Positions 51,494 to 62,260 of a DNA stretch of 64,000 nucleotides are shown here, one piece after another. Position numbers and translations under genes: made by a program. This DNA comes from Cymodocea nodosa (taxonomy: Eukaryota > Streptophyta > Magnoliopsida > Alismatales > Cymodoceaceae), in NCBI GenBank assembly GCA_036874045.1, contig CM072339.1, positions 9,865,501 to 9,929,500 of the forward strand. The letters are read 5' to 3'. Positions within the stretch are counted from its first letter, which is position 1; the number at the start of each line of letters is the position of its first letter. The notes below the pieces were generated by a model. It was given only the letters and a program-made list of their open reading frames with translations. It had not been told where the DNA came from and did no database searches.

Positions 51494-52451
51494 TGTTATT
51501 ATCTTAACGGATCGTTTAGTTAACCTTCTATGACACGATACTGAAACACTAAGCTCTAAACTCACTGATGCTAGGAGTTAAGAGTAAGAGAAGAAATAAT
51601 ACAGAGAAGAAACAAGATTTACGTGGTTCAGCAACAACCTACATCCATGGAGAGTTGAGGGTTCCTTATGAGCTTCGGCACAATCAACCGCAATATTTTA
51701 CAACATCATAAAAGTTTATATACTACCCAACTTAGGGTTTATAAACCTTTAATTACATACAAGCCATTACAGTAGAGAAACAATGCTTCGGAGAAGAGAC
51801 TCTTAATTTCGGAGCCTTAACTTCTTAACTTTCCGAAATCTGCAACATTTCGGATAGTTACAGACTTAACTATCTGAAGAGAATATTCTTTCTGAACGGG
51901 CGGTACAGTACCAGGCTAACTGTCCGGAGAGATTCGATATTTTGGACAGTTACTGACTTAACTGTCCAAAAAGTCACTTACTTCTCTCTCTCTATCCTTT
52001 CGGAAGGTTATGTTGATAACTCTCCGAAAACTGCATGTCTTTCAGATAGTTACATCTTAACTATCTGAAAAATCACTTAAGTGTCTTTTCAGGCATTTCG
52101 AAAGGTTATGCTGATAACCCTCCGAAAAACTTATGAACTTCGGATAGTTACTACCTAACTATCCGAAGATCGACTTAAGTCACTGCTTTCCAAATACTTG
52201 GTTTCTTAACTATCCGAAGATCCACTTAAGTGTCCTTTAAGTCATTTCAGATAGTTACAGCTAGTAACTCTTCGAAATCTTCTGACTTTCAGATAGTTAA
52301 CTCAAAGCCTCCGACTGAACTTTTATTTTCAGATACTTAGGTCTGTAAACTATCGAAAATGTATAACTGCCGGATACTTACTGTTAACAAGTTTCCGATT
52401 GAACCTAGACTACTTGTGGCATACTCCACACCTGTAATACTTGCCCTAACA
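51494..52451 (-). repeat. 5' LTR of E4
   Basis: 958 bp with TGTTATTATC and CCCTAACA ends. The flank at 52452-52456 (TGGGA) and the flank left of the 3' LTR at 46481-46485 (TAGGA) differ by one transition, which fits a decayed 5-bp target duplication. A hairpin chain runs from about 51845 to 52400, including a perfect 13-bp stem at 52138-52168 with loop CTACC. Confidence 0.92.
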
Positions 52452-53446
52452 TGGGACTGGTTTCAATATTATAAGCAGTATCTACATTTTCAAAGCTTTC
52501 AGAACTAGTGGAATTTCTATCAAAGCTGGTATAAATGTTTGAAATATCTGTTATTGTCGTATCAATAATCTACTGAAATTCTTCTGTTTGTTCTTCTTGA
52601 GACATATCAGTAGCAACAGTCTCTGTATCAATCTGTCTATCAGCAACATTTATGTCTATGATTGATCTATACAACAACTGTCTCTGTAGGAAAGAATGTT
52701 CTATAATAGATTCATTCTGTATTTCTGAAATTTCTATACTTAAGACATTGGCAGTGTGATATTCAATCTGTAACTGTGTATGTTGTTGATTATATACATT
52801 TATCAACAAGTATATTATATACTGTAATAGACATAACCATATGTATAAACTGTAGTATAAGCAACTATACCAAAAATCAAAAGTTTCTATCCGAGATACA
52901 GTTAGAGGAAGAATATTTGTATATTCCTCTTCAGATGAAATATCTTCAACATTCATAGACTCAGTGTCTATATCATCAAAATTGATATCATCTGTATATG
53001 TATCATCAAAATTTCCTACATGTTCTCTTTCCGTAGGAAAAGAATGTGTGCTTGCAGCATGATGTGAAAAACTGTCCATTGTATTAAAAGATACATTATG
53101 CACTAATGTGATACAATACCTTAGAGTGTATGCGTGTAATCCAATATTTGTCACATCTATTGGGATTCCTAACACAAACGTTTGTCCAGCTTTTGCAATA
53201 GAACATAGTTTTCCATTTTTCAATGATTCTTCTTTTTGCTACAATATTCCTTATACACCTGTAGTTAGTCCAAAATATTCTAATGTCTTTTTCTTTTTCT
53301 GACTATATGTCTGCAGTGTTTCTAGTTGTTCAGGAGGTTCTAAAATTTTCTTAATTTCTCCTATTAAAGGCACCTGTGGTCTTGATGGTCCTTCACCATG
53401 ATGCCTAGGTTGTAATAATGGAATATAGAGTTTTAAGCTCTTAACC
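52452..53446 (-). pseudogene. E3 ORF, upstream part, with hydrophobic segment
   Basis: The largest minus frame is 52570-53223 (217 aa). It has IAKAGQTFVLGIPIDVTNIG near its start, then an Asp/Glu-rich stretch. A hydrophobic stretch of about 20 residues (WYSCLYYSLYIWLCLLQYII) could span a membrane. A Gln/Glu-rich tail follows. Preceding sequence (53446-53250) is in another frame. Before E4 inserted, this lay directly upstream of the transposon domain at 46485, so it corresponds to the acidic N-terminal half of the E1 ORF. I do not recognise the family. An env-like or chance hydrophobic run are both possible. Confidence 0.45.
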
Positions 53447-55903
53447 TTTGATTGTTCCCTCAACAAAGATAAGAAGAATTCGAGGAGAAATTTTAGGAGT
53501 AAGAAATTCAGAAAGAGAAGGGCACTTAAAGTGACATGGGATGACTCTTCAGCTTCACAAAGTGAAGAAACAAAGGATTCAACATTAGACAATGAATCCT
53601 CATCAACATCAGATTCAGAAGAAAATCTAGCAAACGTATGCTTCATGGAAAAATCAAGTGAGGTATCCTGTGATCAAAATACTAACTTTGATAGTTTTGA
53701 TGGATTACTTGTTGAATACAATAGACTGGCTAGAAAATATAAGAAAGTAAAAATAAAAGAAAAGAACACTAGGAAAATGCTAGATGAATTTGAAATAAGA
53801 TTGATTTTCTGAACTCTACGTTGAATAAATTTAAAGAAGAAAATCAAAGACATGCAAAGGAAATTTTAAAGTTTACTGCAATAGAAAGAAAATTGTATGC
53901 TAATTGTAAAAATTTAATTGGTGATAAGAAGAAAATGATGTGTAAAATTAAAAAACTGGAATTGACTATTATTGATTTAAATTCAGAAATTGATATATTA
54001 AAGATTAAGGTCTGCGATCAAAAGGCTATATTAAGTAAATGGAATAATAGTCAAACTATAACAAATGAACTTAGTAGTAAAATATCAAATGTAGAAAAAC
54101 ATGGTATTGGTTTACACGATGCATCTTCTGAAAATTATATATTACATGATGGTACTACTAAAAATAATGTCTTTATTTCTAGTACTAAGAATAGTAAAAG
54201 AAAAACTATTCCGTGTGTAATTAAAAAGGGACATAAATATGTGCAAATTGATAAAATGCAGCATATAAATGATAGCACACGATGCAAGAATGTTAAAAGA
54301 AATTTTCAGAAAAATCAAGCTAAGTCATTTGAGAATTTTAATATTCATGATCAATTTTCTTCATATTTAAAGAATATCGGATATTGGAAATCAAATAATG
54401 TCAGAAATGAAAATTTCAACTCAGGTTTACATAGAAATAAATGTTCTGATAATTATAACACTAAGAGAAAGAAACACAAAAATAATTATCAGAAAATAGA
54501 TAAGTTGAAGTCTAAAAATACGAATTATTTTGATATGACTCTCTCTAAAATTCTTGGACCCACTTAAAAATGGGTTCCAAGAGATAAAATCTCTTTTTGA
54601 CTATTTTGTAGGTACACAAATCAAAATAGATAATGGATAGTGGAGCATCCAACCACATGACTAGAGATATATGATTACTTACAGAAATAACAAAGACCAA
54701 GAATGGACAAGTTACCTTTGGAAATAAAAGTAAAACAAATATCCTTGGGTTTGGCAAGGTTCAGGTAACTGATAAATGCTTTATAAATGATGTCTTATTA
54801 GTGGAAAACTTAGGTTTTAATTTATTGAGTGTTCCTATTTTAGTGAAGTTTTATAGAGTAATTTTTGAAAAAGATTCCTGTAAAATTATGGACATGTCTA
54901 CAAACGAAATTTTATTCACTACATATAAGAAAGGATCCGTTTGTATTCTGAATTTTCCTTTTGATATTATTAAAGACAATTCTTGCTTAATTGCAAAATT
55001 AGATGAAGTTATTTTATGGCATAGAAGGCTAGGACACTCAAATTTAAAATTATTACAAAAGCTGTCTAAAAAGAATCTAGTTAGAGGTTTACCTAGTATT
55101 AAGTACTTGAAAGAGTTTATGTGTGATGCATGTCAACTAGGTAAATTACATAAAACATCCTTTAAAAGTTTAAATGAAATAACAAGCAAAAAAGTATTAG
55201 AACTAGTGCATATGGATTTATTTGGACCTACTAGGATAACCAGTCTAGGAGGTAAACATTATGCTTTTGTACTAGTTGATGACTATTCTAGATTTACTTG
55301 GGTCTATTTTCTAGCTAATAAAACTGAAGTTTTTGAAATATTTAAGATATTCTGTAATAAAGTTCAGAATGAGCAAAATGTTAAAATTCAAAAACTTAAG
55401 AGTGATCATGGTACAGAATTTGATAATGATCTAATGGACACGTTTTGTGAAGAATTAGGCATAGATCATAGGTACTCATTTCCAAGAGCTCCTTCACAAA
55501 ATGGGATAGTAGAACGTAAAAACAGATCACTTCAGGAAATGTCCAGAACCATGTTAAATGAGAATAAGTTACCCCTATTTCTCTAGGAAAAAGTAGTTCA
55601 TGCAGCATGCTATGTTATAAATAGAGTACATCTAAGACTAGTTTTAGATAAAACTCCTTATGAGATATGGTATAAAAGGGTTCCCAAAATAAGTTATTTA
55701 AAATCCTTTGACTATAAGTGTTTTATTTTAAACACTAAGGAACGAAGAGACAAATTTAGAGCCAAATCATATGAGGGTATTTTTGTTGGTTATTCCATTA
55801 GAAGTAAGGCATACAAAATTTTTAACAAATCAACAAAAACCATTGAGGAAACCCTACATGTGAAATTTCATGAAAATTCTCATTTGGATGTTAGACATGT
55901 TGA
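53447..55903 (+). mobile_element. SIRE-like copia fragment (plus): gag end, protease, integrase
   Basis: It starts just after the gag zinc knuckle (NKDKKNSRRNF-like) and has the Ser-rich stretch and long coiled-coil gag extension (53531-54567, one frameshift near 53815). Protease begins DSGASNHMTRD near 54636, with a stop soon after. Integrase (54801-55586) has an intact HHCC finger (HRRLGHSNLKLL ... CDACQLGK), HMDLFGPT, SDHGTEF and SQNGIVERKNRSL. It ends near 55903 at the linker [13 protein letters not shown], where minus-strand RNase H of E8 starts. It has neither LTRs nor RT. It is an inverted homologue of 57480-59890. Confidence 0.9.
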
Positions 55904-57514
55904 AAACCATTGGTTCATAGTCTAAATTAAAATCTTTTAAAGTTTGTCTGATCCACAGGATTTGAGCACAGCAAAGTGTGGCAGCTATATATTCAGCTTT
56001 AGTTGTAGATAATGCTACACAATTTTGCTTTTTGCTAAACCATGACACTAAAGAATTTCCTAATAATTGACAAGTGCCACTAGTGCTTTTTTTTTAGACA
56101 TACATCTTGCAAAATCAGCATCACTATAACCTACTAAATTTAAAGAATTGTGTTTAAAGTAAAACAGTCTGAAATTGATGGTTCCTAATAGATATTTAAA
56201 AATTCGTTTAACAACAAGTAGGTGTGATTCCTTAGGATTAGATTGATATCTAGCACAAGTACACATACTAAACATAATATCTGGTTGGCTAGTTGTTAAA
56301 TAAAGTAATGAACTAATCATACTTCTATATTGTTTTACATCTACAGTTTTTCTAGTGTCATCTTTATCCAACTTGGTGATAGTACTCATTAGTGTATTCT
56401 TTGTTTTAGTGTTGTCTAAACCAAACCTCTTTAATAAATCTTGAGTATATTTTTCTTGTGAAATAAAAATACACTGATCTAATTGCTTAATTTGTAAGTC
56501 TAGAAAAAATGATAGTTCACCCATCATACTCATTTCAAATTGATTAGTCATGTCTTTCGAAAAGGACTCAACTAATTTATCATTTGTTGCTCCAAATATG
56601 ATGTCATCTACATAGATTTGAACTACCAATATATCTTTTTCGATCTTCTTGATAAAAAGAGTGTGATCTGCCTTTCCCATAGAATACCCTTTTTCCATAA
56701 GAAATTTAGATAATCTCTCATACCAAGACCTAGGGGCTTGTTTAAGGTCATATAGTGCCTTCTTAAGCTTATAAACATACTCAGGATGTTTTGAATCTTC
56801 AAAACCTGGAGGTTATTTTATATAAACTTCTTCTTTTATATATCCATTTAAAAAAGCAGTCTTAACATCCATTTGATATAATTTGAAATCCATATAATAA
56901 GCATATGCTAACAAAATTTGTATTGATTCTAGTCTAGCAACAGGAGCAAATGTTTCATCATAGTCAATTCCTTCCTCTTGCTTGTAACCTTGAGCAACTA
57001 ATCTAGCTTTATTTTTAACTATATGTCCATCTTGATCTACTTTGTTTCTAAATATCCACCTTGTTCCTATTATGGACTGAGTTTTAGGTGGTGGAACTAG
57101 ATCCCATACCTCATTTATTATAAATTGATTTAGCTCATCTTGCATAGCTAAATACCAAAATTCATCTTCTAAGGTATCTTCAATTTTCTTAGGTTTTAGT
57201 AAAGAAACAAATGAATAAGCACCACAAATGTTGACTATTGATGACCTAGTCCTAACTCCTTGATTTGGATCGCCTATTATCTGATCGATAGGATGAGATG
57301 AACCATAACACCAATTTCTATGTTGTTCCATATTTTCTATAGGTATGACATTATTTTCTTCTAAATTTTCATCATTTAAGTTTATATTTCTTATTCCGTC
57401 AGATAATCTCTCAATTTCTCTATCAACATCATTTGGTACCATTTCTGGGAGAATTTCTGAATCAAAGTTTTCAACATGTCTAACATCCAAATGAGAATTT
57501 TCATGAAATTTCAA
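55904..57514 (-). pseudogene. E8 copia RT-RNase H (broken)
   Basis: [43 protein letters not shown] and the active site YVDDIIFGATND, then SMMGELSFFLDLQIKQ. RNase H: YSDADFARCMSKKK, then a frameshift near 56055, followed by WFSKKQNCVALSTTKAEY and CCAQILWI. This is SIRE/Maximus-type. It stops near 55904 at the inverted junction, so the RNase H end, tract and 3' LTR are absent. A stop lies at 56813. Confidence 0.92.
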
Positions 57515-58760
57515 ATGTAGGGTTTCCTCAATGGTTTTTGTTGATTTGTTATAAACTCTATATGCCTTACTTCTAATGGAATAACCAACAAAAATACCCT
57601 CATCTGATTTGGCTCTAAATTTGTCTCTTCGTTCCTTAGTGTTTAAAATAAAACACTTACACCCAAAGGATTTTAAATAACTTATTTTGGGAACCCTGTT
57701 ATACTATATCTCATAAGGAGTTTTATTTAAAATTGGTCTTAGATGTACTCTATTTATAGCATAGCATGTTGTATGAACTGCTTCTGCTAAGAGAGATAGG
57801 GGTAACTTATTCTCATTTAACATGATTTTGGACATTTCTTGAAGTGATCTATTTTTACGTTCTACTATCCCATTTTGTGAAGGAGTGCTTGGAAATGAGT
57901 ACCTATGATCTATGCCTAATTCTTCACAAAAGGTGTCCATTTGATAATTATCAAATTTTGTATCATGATCACTCCTAAGTTTTTGAATTTTAACATTTTG
58001 CTCATTCTGAACTTTATTACAAAATATCTTAAATATTTCAAAAACTTCAGTTTTATTAGCTAGAAAATAGACCCAAGTTAATTTAGAATAGTCATCAACA
58101 AGTACAAAAGCATAATGTTTACCTCCTAGACTGGTTGTCCTAGTAGGTCCAAATAAATCCATATGCATTAGTTCTAATAGTCTTTTGCTTGCTATTTCAT
58201 TTAAACTTTTAAAGGATGTTTTATGTAATTTACCTAGTTGCCATGCATCATACATAAACTCTTTCGAGTCCTTCATACTAGGTAAACCTCTAATTAGATT
58301 CTTTTTAGATCGCTTTCGTAATAATTTTAAGTTTGAGTGCCCTAGCCTTCTATGCCATAAAATAACTTCATCTGATTTTGCAATTAAGCAAGCATTGTCT
58401 TTAATAATATCAGAAGGCAAATTCAGAATACAAACGGATCCTTTCTTGTATGTAGTGAATAAAATTTCATTTGTAGACATGTCCATAATTTTACAGGAAT
58501 CTTTTTCAAAAATTACTCTATAAAACTTCATTAAAACAGAAACACTCAATAAATTAAAACCTAAGTTTTCACTAATAAGACATCATTTATAAAGCATTTC
58601 TCAGTTACTTGAACCTTGCTAGACCCAAGGATATTTGTTTTGCTTTTATTTCCAAAGGTAACTTGTCTGTTCTTGGTCTTTGTTATTTTTATAAGTAATC
58701 GTATATCTCTAGTTATGTGGTTGGATGCTCCACTGTCCATTATCCATTTTGATTTGTGTA
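57515..58760 (-). pseudogene. E8 copia protease-integrase (broken)
   Basis: Protease (about 58735) shows MDSGASNHMT. Integrase is open at 57704-58549. The zinc finger keeps HRRLGHSNLKLL, but both Cys are lost (YDAWQLGK for CDACQLGK). The core has HMDLFGPTRTTSLGG, RSDHDTKFDN (altered) and SQNGIVERKNRSLQEM. A further stop lies just beyond in the linker. It pairs in inverted orientation with 54620-55903. Confidence 0.9.
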
Positions 58761-60760
58761 CTTACAAAATAGTCAAAAAGAGATTTTATCTCTTGGAACC
58801 CATTTTTGAGTGGGTCCAAGAATTTTAGAGAGAGTCATATCAAAATAATTAGTATTTTTAAGCTTCAACTTATCTATTTTCTGATAATTATTTTTGCATT
58901 TATTTCTCTTAGTGTTATAATCATTAGAACATTTATCTCTATGTAAACCAAAGTTGAAATTATTTGATTGCTGATTCCAATATCTGATATTTTTTAAATA
59001 TAAAGAAAACTAATCAAAAATATTAAGATTCTCAAATGTCTTAGCTTTATTTTTATGAAAATTTCTTTTGACATTCTTGCATCATGTGTTATCATTTATA
59101 TGTTGCATTTTATCAATTTGCACATATTTATTTCCCTTTTTAATTACACACGGAATTGTTTTTCTCTTACTATTCTTAGTACTGGAAATAAAGACATTAT
59201 TTTAGCAGTACTATCATGCAATATATAATTTTTAGAAGATGCATCGTGTAAACCAATTCCATGTTTTTCTACATTTGATATTTTACTACTAAGTTCATTT
59301 GTTATAGTTTGACTATTATTCTATTTACTTAATATAGCCTTTTGATCGCAGACCTTAATCTTTAACATATCAATTTCTGAATTTAAATCAGTAATAGTCA
59401 GTTCTAGTTTTTCAATTTCACAAATAATTTTCTTTTTATCAACAATTAAATTTTCACAATTAGCATGCAATTTTCTTTCTATTGCGGTAAGCTTTAAAAT
59501 TTCCTATGCATGCGTTTGATTTTCTTCTTTAAATTTATTCAACGTAGAGTTTAGAAAATCAATCTTATTTTTAGATTCATCTAGGATTTTCCTAGTGTTC
59601 TTTTCTTCTATTTTTACTTTCTTATATTTTCTGGCCAGTCTATTGTATTCAACAAGTAATCTATCAAAACTATCAAAGTTAGCATTTTGATCAGAGGATA
59701 CCTCACTAGATTTTGCCATGAAGCATATGTTTGCCAGATTTTCTTGTGAATCTGATGTTGATGAGGATTCATTGTCTGATGTTGAATCCTTTGTTTCGTC
59801 ACTTTGTGAAGCTGAAGAGTCATCCTATGTCACTTTAAGTGCCCTTCTCTTTCTGAATCTTACTCCTAAAATTCCTCCTCAAATTCTTCTTATCTTTGTT
59901 GAGCGGACAATCAGTTTGAAAGTGACCTGGTCTATTGCACTTGTAACATATGATTTTGTCTTTCGTGAATGACTTCTTCTCCATATCTCCAAATGTCTTT
60001 GCTGACCTGAAGTTCCTACATTTCTTCAATAGATTTCTAAATTTTCTAGTCAACAATAGTAAATCATCGTTAGAATCACTAGTGACTTCTAAGACTTTAT
60101 CAGCCTCAAAAGCTAGATCTCTTCTAGGATTTTTCCCTTTTGGATCTAAATGTTGTACTTCATAGGCTGTCAGATTCCCTATGAGATCATCGAGAGTATA
60201 TGTATTTAAATCTTTGGACTCTTCAATAGATGTTGTCTTTTGAGCCCAAATTTTAGTTAAATATCTAAGGATATTTCTTACCAAGTCATTTTCCTCGAAT
60301 TTCTTGCCTAAAGATTTTAATGAATTTACAATCTCAAGAAAATGGGAAAACATGTCAGAGATACATTCATTTTTGTGCATTTTAAAAAGCTCATATTTAT
60401 GTACTAACATATTAATCTTAGATTCATTAACCTGGTTAGTACCTTCGTTGGCAACTTCTAATGCATGCCATATCTCATATGCAGTTTGATATGCAGAAAC
60501 TTTATTAAATTGATCATGAGATAAAGCACAAAACAAGATGTTTAAACCTTTAGCATTCAGTGTCATTCGCTCCTTTTCATCAAAAGTCCAAGTATCATAT
60601 GGAGTTGTAACTAACACTATAAGATTGCTAATTATATGCCATAGTTTGAAATCGATTGACTGAAAGAATACTTTCATCCTATATTTCCTGTAGCAATAAT
60701 TGCTACCTTCGAACATAGGGTCTGTCCCTTAGTCATAACTAAGATTTCAGTATTATCCAT
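58761..60760 (-). pseudogene. E8 SIRE-like copia gag (broken)
   Basis: The start codon is at 60758-60760 (MDNTEILVMTKGQT). A small deletion shifts the frame near 60720. The main open part is 59835-60716, with TPYDTWTFDEKERMTLNAKG, the coiled middle and a CCHC knuckle CYKCNRPGHFQTDC (about 59950). A second frameshift leads to the Ser-rich and coiled-coil extension (59504-59820 and down to 58850), which has many stops. Confidence 0.88.
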
Positions 60761-60839
60761 TTTAAACAGATGATCCTAAGTAAATGATAGGAAAAACTGA
60801 TTCCTAAATAGAGAAATAAAAGCTCTTAATTAAGATAAG

Positions 60840-60855
60840 ATGCTCTGATGTCAAT
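60840..60855 (-). other. Primer binding site of E8
   Basis: The minus strand reads TGACATCAGAGCATC directly after the LTR end, a tRNA-Met-type site with changes in its first bases (TGAC for TGGT). Confidence 0.7.
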
Positions 60856-62072
60856 TGTAGGATCGTCTATATCACAAGAGGAGGGGTAAATTGTGTCTTT
60901 AGTAATTAAAATACCATTGGATAAAACAAGAGCATAAAACACTCGTAAAAGAAATTCTATTCTTTATGTAAAGACAGAATTTACAATATATTTTCAGCTC
61001 AATTCTCTTCTTGAAAGTTTTGATACAGTAATGTTCAATATACAATTCAAATAGAAAAATAAAGCTTTTATTCAAAACTAATTTCGAATTGTATAAAACC
61101 TGATCTTTATGCACACAGTTTCTTTCCTTCTCTTTGCTCAACTTCTGTATCTCTTCTTCTCTAGTTGTCAAATTTCCAAACTTCTTTCATTTGCAGCTCC
61201 TTTTCTGAAATTTCTTGGAATTTCGAACTTCTTCTAATGTTGGAGAATTTTTCAGAATATGAATATTTGAACTTAAATTTTCAATTAGAGATCCAGATTG
61301 AATATTCAGACTTGGTTTTTGAGATTGGGATCCTTGATTGTAATGTAGCTCGTACTCTCTATTAGTAGTCGAACTATGTCTTCACGTTTAGCATGTTCAT
61401 CCACTTAATCCATAATCCATAATCTATAATCCACATACTAATTTTTTCTTTAATCTAAATTACTATCTTTTTGAGTTTCCACTTTCTCCACTATCATTTT
61501 GAATTTCCATGATCTTCACTCGTAGATTCACTAAAACTTTATCTTCTTGGAGTCTTGTAGAATATCTTCTAAGTCTTCGATTTAGTCGAACACTTATCCT
61601 TTATGTCTTGTAAAAACTCGAATACTTATTTGTAACTCTTCAAGTTTTTGCACTTGCAAAACACGTGACTAAACATAGCAAACTTATCTGTTTGTTAGTC
61701 ATTTTATAAAACTCGAAGACTTATCTATCCATGCGTATAAAAACTCGAGCAGTTATCTAACTATTCGATTTTCATTACCGAACGCACATGGAAAACACGT
61801 GACAACTTAAAACATTAAAAACACACGTGCAGATAACTTAACTATACGAGTTTTTAACATAAACTATTCAACAAAAACGAAACATTAACTATCTGAAAGT
61901 TTAACTATTGAAAATCTAACTCTTCAGAAATCTTTAACTTATCTGACATAAAAATGAAACTTTTCGATAATTTGTTAACTATTATACTTAGAGAAATATA
62001 CTTAGAGAATATTATTTAGACTTATTTAAAAACTTTAATAAAGCATATATCATGAAAACAAAATTCCTAACA
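60856..62072 (-). repeat. 5' LTR of E8 (copia family A)
   Basis: 1217 bp. The minus strand starts TGTTAGGAATTTTG at 62072 and ends CGATCCTACA at 60856. It has the same termini as 13563-14872, with the CTCGAA-type hairpin modules at 61600-61960. The open frame 60899-61171 is also seen in the LTR fragment at 21399-21770 and is LTR sequence. Confidence 0.88.
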
Positions 62073-62260
62073 GTAAGTTTCCATATTCTTCTCTAATTTC
62101 CATATTCTCTTCTCCCCCTTTTTGTCATTATATAAAAAGGTGACTGATATCTGTAAAACTGATACTTAATATGTCCTACACGAGTACATGTTAGCAGAAA
62201 GCAAACTCCCATAAGGTGAGCTTGAGGAATAATAAAAGCATTTAAAGATCATGTAATGAA
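62073..62260 (-). other. 3' untranslated end of E9 with polypurine tract
   Basis: The minus strand reads AAAAAGGGGGAGAAGA at about 62108-62123, then purine-rich sequence (GGAAATTAGAGAAGAATATGG) up to the LTR start at 62072. Whether this LTR is also the 3' LTR of E9 is unresolved. Confidence 0.55.

Noticed and set aside
53040-53223. Plant pararetrovirus movement protein in the E3 frame
   Set aside because: Only a vague likeness; context and the linked Athila-type domain favour a retrotransposon ORF.
55850-55950. Fold-back sequencing or assembly artefact as the cause of the inverted pair
   Set aside because: The two arms differ at many positions (for example intact versus lost zinc-finger Cys), so they are distinct old copies, though the joint itself still needs long-read support.
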